48,039 nt of DNA from contig WQVL01000011.1 of NCBI GenBank assembly GCA_009785865.1, positions 1-48,039 on the forward strand, written 5' to 3'. The position numbers and the translations under genes are program-made. The DNA comes from Oscillospiraceae bacterium. GTDB lineage: Bacteria; Bacillota; Clostridia; TANB77; CAG-508. Positions 28,391-37,964 of this stretch are shown piece by piece; the first letter of the stretch is position 1, and each line of letters begins with the position of its first letter. The notes below the pieces were generated by a model. That model saw only the letters and a program-made list of their open reading frames with translations. It was not told the origin of the DNA and made no database searches.

Positions 28391-29698
28391 TTATTCAATA
28401 ATCTCTAATATATGCTTAGGTTTTTCTGTTTTGTTACTTGTAATTCTATATGCTCTCATCAAGTCTTGTACTGCTTGATTTCCTTTTTCTTCGTCATTTA
28501 CATGTATGTATGCTAGTATTTCGCCTACTTCTACTCTATCAGATATCTTTTTATTTACTATTATTCCGAGCAACATGATCTATATCATCTTCTTTTCTAA
28601 TTCTACCTGCTCCAAGATTAACTGATACTTGCCCTACTGTCTCTCCGTCTAGTTTTTCTACATAGCCCGCTTCGTTTGATACTACTGGTAAAATATATCT
28701 TGCTTTTGCAAACCTATTTACGTCTTTAATATATTCTATATCTCCACCTTGAGCTTGTACCAATTCAATAAACTTGTCGTATGCTTTGCCATTTTCTATG
28801 TTCTCTATTATTCTTTTTTTGTTCTCTTCTATATCATTCCCTTGTCCTGCTAATTTTATTATATAACTTCCAAGAATTTCGATTATTTCTTTAATGTCTT
28901 CTGGCATATTACCTTTTAGGCATTCTATAGATTCTATAACTTCTAAACTATTTCCAACAGCACTTCCCACAGGCTCATTCATGTCAGTAAGAATGCAAAC
29001 TGTTTCTCTATTTGCTAATGCACCTATGTCTTTCATTGCAGTTGCTAATTCGATCCCTTGCTCTTTTGTTTTCATGAAAGCCCCGCTTCCCACAGTTACA
29101 TCTAGTACTATTTTATTAGCTCCACCTGCTATTTTCTTACTCATAATGCTTGAAGCGATTAAAGGCATGCTTCCGGACACATGCTATACTATCTCTTAAT
29201 GCATATATTTTTTTATCTGCTGGTGCGAGTTCTCCTGTCTGTCCTATTAAGTTTATTCCTATGTTTTTTACAATGTTCATTACTTCATCTAATTCCATTT
29301 CTGTCTTATACCCTGGAATAGATTCTAATTTATCTACTGTTCCACCTGTAATTCCGAAGTCCTCTTCCCGACATCTTCATAACTGGAATCCCAAGTGATG
29401 CTATGATAGGCACTAAGATTATAGTGATTTTGTCGCCTACTCCTCCCGTGCTATGTTTATCAACAACATTATCAGAAATATCGCTTAAATCTAATACTTC
29501 TCCTGAATAAGTCATAGCAAGAGTCAGATTTGTAGTTTCTTCTTTATCCATTCCATTTATATATATTGCCATTACTAATGCTGCAGCTTGATAATCCGTA
29601 ACTTCTCCATTTGTATAGCCTGAAATAAAGTATTCAATTTCTTCTTTAGTTAATTTGTTATTATCTCGTTTCTTCGCAATTATTTCTTGTATATTCAT
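28391..29698 (-). CDS. pdp: Pyrimidine-nucleoside phosphorylase, three CGG +1 sites
   Basis: The enzyme splits thymidine or uridine with phosphate in nucleoside salvage. Family motifs include KHSTGGVGDKITIILVP and KMSGRGLGITGGTVDKLES. The second motif exists only when C is skipped at CGG 29353-29355. CGG 29173-29175 restores CVGSMPLIASSIMSKKIAGG, and CGG 28564-28566 restores DHVAGIIVNKKISDRVEVG. The joined protein is 434 residues, the standard length. Without the rule the gene is three fragments. It is in the same orientation as the RNase HII gene and lies just upstream of tRNA-fMet. Confidence 0.95.
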
Positions 29699-29727
29699 AT
29701 GGAATCCCTCTTTCTATTTCTCAAAAA

Positions 29728-29931
29728 CTACATATAGTCTTCAATTGGCCCATCATATTCGTCTGTGCCTTCTGGTCTATATAGCTCTTCTATAGGGATT
29801 ACTGTTTCTTCTTCACTATTCATTCCTTCATTTATTATTATATGTCTTCCTATCTGCATAGATCCCCAAAATACTAACGCTATAATTGCTAATACCATTA
29901 TTGCTTTTCCTAGAAATATTAAAACTTTCAT
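29728..29931 (-). CDS. Small membrane-anchored protein (67 aa)
   Basis: One N-terminal membrane helix (about 5-27) is followed by a short acidic exterior tail (EEETVIPIEELYRPEG). An upstream AAGGAG lies close to the ATG. It sits between rnhB and pdp in the same direction. Function unknown. Confidence 0.6.
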   Translation of the reverse strand: MKVLIFLGKAIMVLAIIALVFWGSMQIGRHIIINEGMNSEEETVIPIEELYRPEGTDEYDGPIEDYM

Positions 29932-29980
29932 ATTCCTTCTCCTTATCTCTTATATAGTTTTCTTCTTATATTTTGATTTT

Positions 29981-30609
29981 TTAAACAAAATTTTTAGTAA
30001 AACTTCTTCTATGTATCTCACAAAGTCCATGCTCTCTTATTGCTTGGATGTGCTTAGCTGTACCATATCCTTTGTGCGCTGCAAAACCATATGCTGGGTA
30101 CCTCTCATCATATTCACCGCATCATTCTATCTCTCGTTACTTTTGCTACTATTGATGCACACGCTATTGAATAGATTTTTTCGTCTCCTTTAACTATACT
30201 TTTGTATGGAATCTCTAAAGTATCTATATCTTTTAGTGCGTCCACCAGTATAATTTCAGGTTTAACATCTAGATTCTGAATAGCTGCTGTAACTGCTTTT
30301 TTTGTTGCATTTAATATATTAATTTCATCTATTTCTTTTTCGTCTACAATGCTTACACTCCATGCCACTGCTTCAGCAGTTATGTCATCATACAGTTTGT
30401 CCCTTTTCTTTTCTGAAACCTTTTTGGAATCATTAACAAATTGTAGAAAGGAATCTGCTTTCATGATTACTGCCCCGAATAACTACTGGGCCTGCCAATG
30501 GTCCACGTCCTACTTCGTCAATTCCTGCAATGTATTTTATTCCAGTATTATATACTTTCTCTTCATATTCTTTTAATTGTTTTAGTCTTGCTTCTTCTCT
30601 TTCTTTCAT
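29981..30609 (-). CDS. rnhB: Ribonuclease HII, two CGG +1 sites
   Basis: The enzyme cuts RNA in RNA-DNA hybrids and at single ribonucleotides. [19 protein letters not shown] contains the DE-G-RG active-site motif; its final IGAV appears only if CGG 30475-30477 is read +1. A second CGG (30117-30119) in ATG CGG TGA restores [20 protein letters not shown] and continues to EIHRRSF, the classic family ending. The restored length is 208 residues. An N-terminal charged helix ([15 protein letters not shown]) is a common addition in Clostridia. Confidence 0.95.
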
Positions 30610-30636
30610 CTGCTTTTCCTTTTTATGAAATGTATA

Positions 30637-31218
30637 TTATTCTTCAACATATACACCATATTCGCCTTCTACATATTCTGGTTCATCTTCTTCTGGTAAT
30701 ACTATATCTACTTCTCCTACATATTCTTGAAGCTCTGTTAAGGTGTATTGTCCATTAACTCCTAGTGAATATAGGACTTCTGGCTTTCCATCTTCACACA
30801 TGTTGTTAAAGTCTACTATATAGAATTCGCCGTCTCTATCTGTGCTGATGCTTAATCCCACTTCGCTTAACTCCGCATATCTAAATATTCTGAAGTTAAA
30901 TTGTTGCACATAATATGGTTCATATCCCTCTACTTCTACTCTTACCATAACATATTGTAATCTACTTCGTATCGCCTCTGGCAGATAGTCTAAATCTACA
31001 GCTGTTCCTGGAAGGTATTCCAGTTCTCCAATTTCATGTAATTGCGCACTATTTGTTGCCATTCCTTGAATAGCTAACATATTTGCCCTTATGTCTTCTA
31101 CCATCGCATCATGTACTATATCTCTAACTACACCCCAAATTACAATAGCAAGTACTATCATTATTATTACTATTATTATTAATGCAAGTAGGCTTATACC
31201 TTTCTCGTTCCTATACAT
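30637..31218 (-). CDS. Prepilin-like membrane protein
   Basis: The 193-residue protein has a short basic leader MYRNEKG followed by ISLLALIIIVIIMIVLAIVI, which matches the type IV prepilin cleavage region (G then hydrophobic helix). The usual Glu at mature position 5 is Ala. The rest is an acidic exported domain ending in a Glu/Tyr-rich tail. No other pilus genes are adjacent. It may be a minor pseudopilin or a signal-anchored surface protein. Confidence 0.7.
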   Translation of the reverse strand: MYRNEKGISLLALIIIVIIMIVLAIVIWGVVRDIVHDAMVEDIRANMLAIQGMATNSAQLHEIGELEYLPGTAVDLDYLPEAIRSRLQYVMVRVEVEGYEPYYVQQFNFRIFRYAELSEVGLSISTDRDGEFYIVDFNNMCEDGKPEVLYSLGVNGQYTLTELQEYVGEVDIVLPEEDEPEYVEGEYGVYVEE

Positions 31219-31269
31219 TCTGTTCCTCCTAAAAAATATACAATAGTCTAATATATATTATTACACTTA

Positions 31270-32124
31270 TTAGTGTACTATTACCAAATCAAAAGCACTT
31301 GTTTGATGAATATTCCCATATGCAAATACTATATATAGGTGCCCATGTTCTCCTATGAAAAATGTGTCAACATTATCTACATTATACATAGCATCATCAG
31401 GATCTATTAAGAATAAACTGAGACCTTGTTCATATACGATTTGAGCTTTAGCTTCTTGGATTCTTGCTTGTTCAGTTATTATTTCAGTTATTGCACGTTG
31501 CACATCTTGCCTATTTAAGCTTTTTCTTCCCATCAGATCTTCTAGTGTTAACAGCTGGTTTGTTTCTAAATCAACATTAAACGTGTGTATCATAACTCTT
31601 TGTGGTTCAGTACCTCTAGTTAGTGAAGATCTAATTACTATAGACAATATATCATTATTTAAGTATGCTACATATTCAACACTAAATCTGGTGTTTACTC
31701 TTGATGTTGTAACTATTTCAATAACTCTAGGAATATATAGTTCTCTAATTGAGTCATTAATCCTGTCTATATTTGCATTATCTATGTTAATTCTTGGCAC
31801 TTGTACATTTAAATCATATCTGTCTCCCTCAAATTCTTCAATGTTATATGCTTCTGTTACTAAGTCAGTATAGTCAATCGTAGAATATTCATCTACATGT
31901 AGTCTATTAGCAAATATTTCTCCGATTTCTAAAACTGGCTTGTAAAGCTCCGCAAATATCTTTCAAGTCTTTCTTCTTGTGTTGCTACAAATCTTTGATT
32001 TGTAACAATACTATATACTCCGCACAGCAATTGCTACGCTGCACAACAAGAGTACCCCTATAAGTAGTAGCATTCTTTTGTCGTTTAATATATATTCGAT
32101 TTTTCTTCTTAATATATATTTCAT
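31270..32124 (-). CDS. Membrane-anchored PdaC/RsiV-like protein, three CGG +1 sites
   Basis: Restored by skipping C at CGG 32020-32022, 31950-31952 and 31922-31924, the protein is 283 residues. A basic N-terminus (MKYILRRKIEYILNDKR) precedes one membrane helix (about 18-38). The exported domain begins near VQVPRINIDNANIDRINDSI and ends HLYIVFAYGNIHQTSAFDLV, the layout of DUF4163/DUF3298 domains found in PdaC and anti-sigma RsiV. The joined segments are AIAVGVYSIV, LERYLGALQASF and RNGEIFANRLH. AAAGGAG precedes the ATG, and a leader repeat lies directly upstream. Confidence 0.82.
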
Positions 32125-32135
32125 TTGTACTCCTT

Positions 32136-32212
32136 TTTCTTAGTTGTAGGCATCTCTTAATTCTCAGATTTAATGCGTAGAAATAAGTTTTATGCATACA
32201 AATAAGTTATGC
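32136..32212 (-). repeat. Dispersed leader repeat, copy J
   Basis: Minus strand: GCATAACTTATTTGTATGCA, a second AACTTATTTCTACGCAT, then GCCTACAACTAAGAAAAAGG directly into the ribosome binding site of the PdaC-like gene. Confidence 0.7.
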
Positions 32213-32366
32213 AACCAAAAATTGCATATAAATATTATATTATACTTGTGGCTTCTTTGCAATAATTTGAACAAAACCAGTTTGATGTAATAATTCCCAA
32301 CCCAATAATTCTTGACTATAGCGCCACTTTGCTGTATTATATTAGTTACATTGCATAGATTATACT

Positions 32367-32410
32367 AGCATAACTTATCCGTAATCCACGTTAATCGAAC
32401 GGCTAAGAAA
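32367..32410 (+). repeat. Dispersed leader repeat, copy G (divergent)
   Basis: AGCATAACTTATCCGTAATC and GAACGGCTAAGAAA; the ends match, the middle has drifted. Confidence 0.6.
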
Positions 32411-32451
32411 TTTCGTGCTTGTATAAGAGTGCTAAGATTAAGAAACCCTAA

Positions 32452-32514
32452 AAGATAACTTATTCGTACGTATCAAAGATACTACGACTAAGAAAATGTT
32501 AGAACTAAGAAAAT
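32452..32514 (+). repeat. Dispersed leader repeat, copy F, upstream of the Clp gene
   Basis: GATAACTTATTCGTACGTAT, CAAAGATACTACGACTAAGA, and a repeated tail TTAGAACTAAGAAAA. It is about 100 bases from the Clp start. Confidence 0.8.
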
Positions 32515-32611
32515 TTGCTGTTACGGCTAGACTTCGCCCAAAATTACTCATAGTAACAATCTTTGAGTATCTTGTAACAATAGTCTACGCTTATAGAGGA
32601 GGAAAAGGAAA

Positions 32612-34906
32612 ATGTTATGCGTAATATGTAATAAAAACATGGCGGTAATTTTTACAAAAAAAATAGATGATGATAATGCTGGAATGGAAGGACTTTGCTA
32701 TACTTGTGCTAAGGAAAAAGGGATTAATCCTTTAGAAGTTCTGGCAAAACAAGCAAATATGTCAGAGTCTGATTTGACTGATATGTCAAAACAATTTGAA
32801 AGTATTTTTGAAGATTTATCTGAAAATATTGATTTAGATAATATGAATATGGATGATGCAGATGGAGCTTTTGGTTCTATCATTTCTAACATGTTCTCTG
32901 GAAGCAAAGAAGGTGCAAATCCTGATCCTAGTGCCGCTCCTGGCGCTGACCCTGCTAAAGGTCCAAAAATTAGGACTGAAAAAAAACCTAAGGAAAAAAA
33001 GAAAAGTTTTTTAGACATATATGGTACTAATTTAACTAACAAGGCTAGGAAAGATGAAATTGACACTGTAGTTGGAAGAGATGCAGAGCTACAAAGAGTA
33101 ATTCAAATTTTGAATAGACGTTTAAAAAACAATCCTTGTTTAATTGGAGAGCCTGGCGTTGGTAAAACTGCTGTTGCACAAGGGTTAGCTATAGCTATAG
33201 CAAATAAGAAAGTGCCTGCTAAATTATTGGGTAAAGAAGTTTATCTTTTAGATATGACTGCTATAGTTGCGGGAACTCAATTTAGAGGCCAATTTGAAGG
33301 AAGAATGAAATCTATAATTGATGAGTGTAAGCAATCTGGGAATATCATTTTAGTTATTGATGAAATTCATAATATTATTGGTGCAGGAGATGCAGAACAT
33401 TCTATGAATGCTGCAAACATTTTAAAACCTTCTCTTTCTAATGGAGAAGTACAACTAATTGGAACTACTACTTTAAAAGAGTATAAGAAGTATATCGAAA
33501 AAGATTCTGCTCTAGAGAGAAGATTCCAACCAGTCATTATCGAAGAACCTTCAGTAGAAGATACTATCGAGATACTTAAAGGTATTAAAAAATACTATGA
33601 AGACTTCCATAAAGTTATTATTTCAAATGATGTTATTGAAAAAACCGTAGTCATGTCCGAGAAGTACATTCATGATAGATTTTTACCAGACAAAGCTATT
33701 GATATACTAGATGAAGCCTGTTCAAGAATTAATTTAGGAAATAAAGAATTGTATGAGTTAGAAGTTCTAAAAAATAGGTTAGCTGAGATACAGCAGGATA
33801 AAGAAGAGGCTGCTCTTTCAGACACAATAGAAGATTATCAAAAAGCTGCTGATTTAAAAACTGAAGAATGTAATATCTTAAGTAAAATAGATGAGTTAAA
33901 TGAAAAATTAGTATTAACTAATATTACTATTCAAGATATTGCTGAAGTTATTGAGCATGCTACGAAAATTCCTGTTAAGAAAATATCGGAAGCAGAAACT
34001 CAAAAACTACTTAACTTGGAAAGTAATCTACACAATAGAATTGTTGGTCAAGACCAAGCAATAACTGCAATTTCTAAAACTATTAGAAGAAATAGAGCTG
34101 GGTTACAATCTACAAATAGACCTCCTTCATTTATATTCGTGGGACCTACTGGAGTAGGTAAAACAGAGCTTGCTAAAACTCTTGCCTTCGAAATGTTTGG
34201 AAATGAAGATGCCTTGATCAGAATAGATATGTCTGAATATATGGAAAGTCATTCATCATCTAAAATGATAGGTTCGCCTCCAGGATATGTGGGATATGAT
34301 GATGCAGGTCAATTAACTGAAAAGGTTAGAAGAAAACCATACTCTATTCTATTGTTAGACGAAATAGAAAAAGCTCATCCAGATATATTTAATATGCTAC
34401 TTCAAATCTTAGATGATGGTAAGCTTACAGATGCTCAAGGAAATAGTGTAAGTTTCCAAAACACAATTATTATAATGACTTCAAACGCTGGTTCTAATTT
34501 AAATACTAATTCTATTGGTTTTGGAAAGCAAACTATGGATAAAAACAAAATAGAAAGTAGTTTGAAAGAAATATTCAGGCCAGAATTCTTAAACAGAGTA
34601 GATGAAATCGTTCTTTTTGATAGCTTAACCACAGAACAATTATTAGAAATTATAGACCTGCTACTAAAGTCAACTGCTAAAGCATTATCAGACAAAGAGA
34701 TAGGTTTAGAAGTAACTTCTGTTGCTAAAAACTTTGTATTGGAAAAAGGAACCGATTTAAAATATGGGGCAAGGCCTCTTAGAAGGGCAATTCAAAAACA
34801 TATAGAAGATGAAATCTCTGAAATGATATTGAAAGATGAGATTTTACCAGGGCAAAAACTTGTGGTGGACTGTATAGGAAATGCTTTGACGTTCAACGCA
34901 AAGTAG
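32612..34906 (+). CDS. clpC: Clp ATPase with an N-terminal zinc finger
   Basis: The 764-residue HSP100 unfoldase has two AAA+ modules: Walker A GEPGVGKTA with VIDEIHN, and Walker A GPTGVGKTE with LLDEIEKAHP. SPPGYVGYD and a D2-small domain follow. The usual double Clp N-domain is replaced by a McsA-like zinc finger (CVICNKNM...CYTCAKEKG) plus an acidic linker (about 40-130). It probably feeds ClpP, with client choice through the zinc finger or adaptors. The start follows GAGGAGG. No in-frame CGG. Confidence 0.9.
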   Translation: MLCVICNKNMAVIFTKKIDDDNAGMEGLCYTCAKEKGINPLEVLAKQANMSESDLTDMSKQFESIFEDLSENIDLDNMNMDDADGAFGSIISNMFSGSKEGANPDPSAAPGADPAKGPKIRTEKKPKEKKKSFLDIYGTNLTNKARKDEIDTVVGRDAELQRVIQILNRRLKNNPCLIGEPGVGKTAVAQGLAIAIANKKVPAKLLGKEVYLLDMTAIVAGTQFRGQFEGRMKSIIDECKQSGNIILVIDEIHNIIGAGDAEHSMNAANILKPSLSNGEVQLIGTTTLKEYKKYIEKDSALERRFQPVIIEEPSVEDTIEILKGIKKYYEDFHKVIISNDVIEKTVVMSEKYIHDRFLPDKAIDILDEACSRINLGNKELYELEVLKNRLAEIQQDKEEAALSDTIEDYQKAADLKTEECNILSKIDELNEKLVLTNITIQDIAEVIEHATKIPVKKISEAETQKLLNLESNLHNRIVGQDQAITAISKTIRRNRAGLQSTNRPPSFIFVGPTGVGKTELAKTLAFEMFGNEDALIRIDMSEYMESHSSSKMIGSPPGYVGYDDAGQLTEKVRRKPYSILLLDEIEKAHPDIFNMLLQILDDGKLTDAQGNSVSFQNTIIIMTSNAGSNLNTNSIGFGKQTMDKNKIESSLKEIFRPEFLNRVDEIVLFDSLTTEQLLEIIDLLLKSTAKALSDKEIGLEVTSVAKNFVLEKGTDLKYGARPLRRAIQKHIEDEISEMILKDEILPGQKLVVDCIGNALTFNAK

Positions 34907-34940
34907 GAAAAATTAATAGTAAAATAATCAAAAAATATAT

Positions 34941-34964
34941 AGTGACTGTCAATAGACAGTCACT
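34941..34964 (+). terminator. Hairpin between convergent genes
   Basis: AGTGACTGTC and GACAGTCACT form a perfect stem with loop AATA; the T-run is weak on the plus side (TAATATT). Confidence 0.6.
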
Positions 34965-34968
34965 AATA

Positions 34969-35571
34969 TTATGCATCAAAGTCTTCCAATACTTTAACTA
35001 ATTCTGTTCTTGTATATATGTTCTTCCCTTCACCAATAAATACTAAATCTGTTTCAGTTAAGAACCCGGTCCATATGTCTGTAACTCGTATTAAGTTTAT
35101 CTCATTTCCGTTTCTGTCTAATTCAAATATTGCCAGTCTTCCATCTAAATCTCTTATCATAAAATGCTCACCACAAAAATTATTACTCTCTTGATATATT
35201 ACTACTTCCCCTGGCTCAAATCTGTGTACTTCAAAACCGGGATGTTCTTTCATAAACTCTTCCTTGGTTAAGTTTATAAATCTATCGTCAATTGGTTCTG
35301 TACTTTGAATGGTGTGCCCACATTCTACATACACCCTCATTGTTGTCAGGATGCTTCCTGGTGTGATTTTTGCTTCTGAGCTACCTACTTCTATTGCAAT
35401 CAACAATTCTTCTGTTTCATCCTTTTGCGTGCGTTCTTCGTGCACAACTCTTTCTCCATAGTTTATTTGCGCATCTCTATCTAAAATATTAATTCTATAT
35501 AGATATACTCCTACAAGAACACTTATTATGATAATTGCTATACATATAATTCCTAACAAATACTTTTTCAT
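34969..35571 (-). CDS. Membrane-anchored protein, possibly BofC-like
   Basis: The 200-residue protein has one N-terminal membrane helix (about 4-25) and an exported domain. The C-terminal 75 residues (IRDLDGRLAIFELDRNG to TRTELVKVLEDF) resemble the BofC C-terminal domain, whose founding member controls sigma-K processing in sporulation. The identification is tentative. Confidence 0.6.
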   Translation of the reverse strand: MKKYLLGIICIAIIIISVLVGVYLYRINILDRDAQINYGERVVHEERTQKDETEELLIAIEVGSSEAKITPGSILTTMRVYVECGHTIQSTEPIDDRFINLTKEEFMKEHPGFEVHRFEPGEVVIYQESNNFCGEHFMIRDLDGRLAIFELDRNGNEINLIRVTDIWTGFLTETDLVFIGEGKNIYTRTELVKVLEDFDA

Positions 35572-35666
35572 CTTCGCTTCACCTAGTTGTAGTATTAGTA
35601 GAATTTAACAAAATATACATCAAAGATCCTGTACAAGTTACGTTATATGATTTTTCTTGAGACCAG

Positions 35667-37828
35667 TTATTTATTTTCTTCAACAATTGCAAAGTCAATT
35701 CTTCTAGTTTCTTTATCAGCATTTACTACCTGTATGTTTATTTTGTCTCCTATTTTATATGTTTGCTTTGTTCTTTCTCCAATAAGTGTTTTTCTCTCTT
35801 CACTATAATTATAGAAATCGTCATGCATGTTTTCGAACCTTATTAGCCCTTCTACTGTGTTTTCCAACTCTATAAACATTCCGAATGATGTTATGTTAGA
35901 TATAATTCCTTCATACTGCTGTCCTATTTTGTTTTGCATGTACTCTGCTTTCTTTATATCAATACTATCTCTTTCCACTTTTTGTGCTATTTTTTCTCTG
36001 TCAGATGAATCTTCTGCATATTTTATCGCTTGCTTCTTGTATTTGCTTGACTCTTGTTCTTTAACATTATATCTTTTTTCAAGATCCATAGACATTATAC
36101 GATGTATAAATAAGTCTGGATATCTTCTTATAGGAGACGTGAAATGGCAATAATATTTGCCGGCTATCCCAAAGTGTCCTTTGTTTTCGGCTTCGTATCT
36201 AGCTACTTTTAAAGTTCTAAGCACTAAGTTTGAAACTACTCTTTCTTCTGGTCTTCCTTTGATCTCCTCTAACACATCTGCAAATGCTTTTGGATGAATA
36301 TTATCTTTATTCGCCTTAAGCTTATATCCAAAATTATATAGGAATTTATTAAGCTCTTTTATCTTATCAAAATCTGGTGTTTCGTGTACTCTATATATGA
36401 ACGGGGCTTCTAACCAGAAGAATTTCTCTGCCACTACTTCATTGGCAGTAAGCATAAATTGTTCTATAATTTGGTTTGAAATCGAAAGTTCATATTTCTT
36501 TATATCTATAGCAAACCCATTTTCATCTAATACTATTTTACTTTCTGGAAGGTCTAGGTTTAGCGCTCCATCTTTTTCTCTTCTGCTTTTTAATATTAGT
36601 GCTAGTTCTTCCATCAATTTGATATGTTCTATATAGGGTTTATATTCTTCTAATATTTTATTATCTTCACCTTGTAGTACTGCCGTCACATCAGTGTAGC
36701 TAGCTCTTTTTGTTACTTTAATAACACTTTTGTGAATATCTGAGGAAAGTATCTTTCCATACTTGTCTATTTCCATTGTAGCTGACAATGCCAACCTGTC
36801 TACTCCACTATTTAAGCTGCATATACCATTTGATAATTCCTTTGGCAACATTGGAATAACTCTATCCATCATATATATGCTTGTCCCTCTTTTTATAGCT
36901 TCTTTATCTAGCTCTGTATTTTCTTTTACATAGTGACTAACATCTGCTATATGAACTCCGAAGAATATATGTTCCTTCTTTAGTTTTTTCTACATATACA
37001 GCATCATCTAAATCTTTTGCGTCTTCTCCATCAATTGTAAGGATTTGCTTATCTCTCAAGTCTACCCTGTTTGCAATATCTTCTGGACTAATTTCTTCAC
37101 TCACTGTGGCTGCTTCATTCATAACTTTTTTTGAAAACTCATATGGCAAGTTATATTCTTTAATTAATGAAAGCATGTCTACTCCCGCTTCATTAATTTT
37201 ACCTAATACTTCTATAATTTCGCCTTCTGCACTTTTATCATTTTCGGGAAATTTTGTTATCTTCACAACTACTTTATAATTATTCTTTGCATCACCAAAA
37301 TTCTTCTTTGCTATATATATGTCTGTCCCAAACTTTTTGTCATCAGGAATAACGAACCCATAGTTCTTATTATTTTTGAATGTCCCTACTAAAGTGTCTT
37401 TTTCGTGCTTTAATATCCTTATAATTCGAGCTTCAGCGCGATTACGATTATTAGATATATCTATCCCTTTTCGACCGCCAGGTGTGCTCACCCAGTATCT
37501 CAATTAATACTTTATCGCCATTTAGTGCATTCTTTGTTTGATTTGCTGAAATATATATTTCTTCTTCCTGCCCTTCTATTTTAACAAACCCAAATCCTTT
37601 TTCATGTCCTCTAAATATACCAGAAACATATTCGTCTTCTCCAAGTAAACTATATTTTGATTTCCTATTTACTTGTATCTGATAATCCTTTTCTAGCTTG
37701 TCTAGTATTCTCTTAAACTCCTCGTACTCATTTTTTGGAACATCTAAAACAGTCGCCATTTCTTTTGCTTTCATTGGCACATATTCTTTGTCACTCATAA
37801 ATTCTAATATCTTTTTTTCTTTATCCAT
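35667..37828 (-). CDS. rnr: Ribonuclease R, two CGG +1 sites
   Basis: This processive 3'-5' exoribonuclease degrades structured RNA. Order of domains: N-terminal helix-turn-helix (1-60), cold-shock domains, RNB catalytic domain with DGEDAKDLDDAVYVEK (acidic Mg2+ site), and the C-terminal S1 domain (YEGIISNITSFGMFIELE). CGG 36958-36960 restores ILGVHIADVSHYV, the strongest signature of the family. CGG 37475-37477 restores EHTWGRKGIDISNN, where RNase R has a variable linker. Restored length is 719 residues. Confidence 0.95.
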
Positions 37829-37964
37829 ATATATTAACTATTCTCACCTTTCAGAGCTGATTGTATTCAATTTTATTTTATAACAAACTTCATAAAATTT
37901 AAAGTCCATTTCTCTTATTTAACCTTTTACTTAATTTTTGGCTTCTTTCGATACTTTCATCTCT

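Larger units (their letters stand above)
32125..32611. other. Intergenic region between divergent genes, rich in leader repeats
   Basis: It contains repeat copies J (minus) and G and F (plus). An additional TAAGATTAAGAAA fragment lies near 32432-32445. The final 90 bases before clp have no recognised element. Confidence 0.7.
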
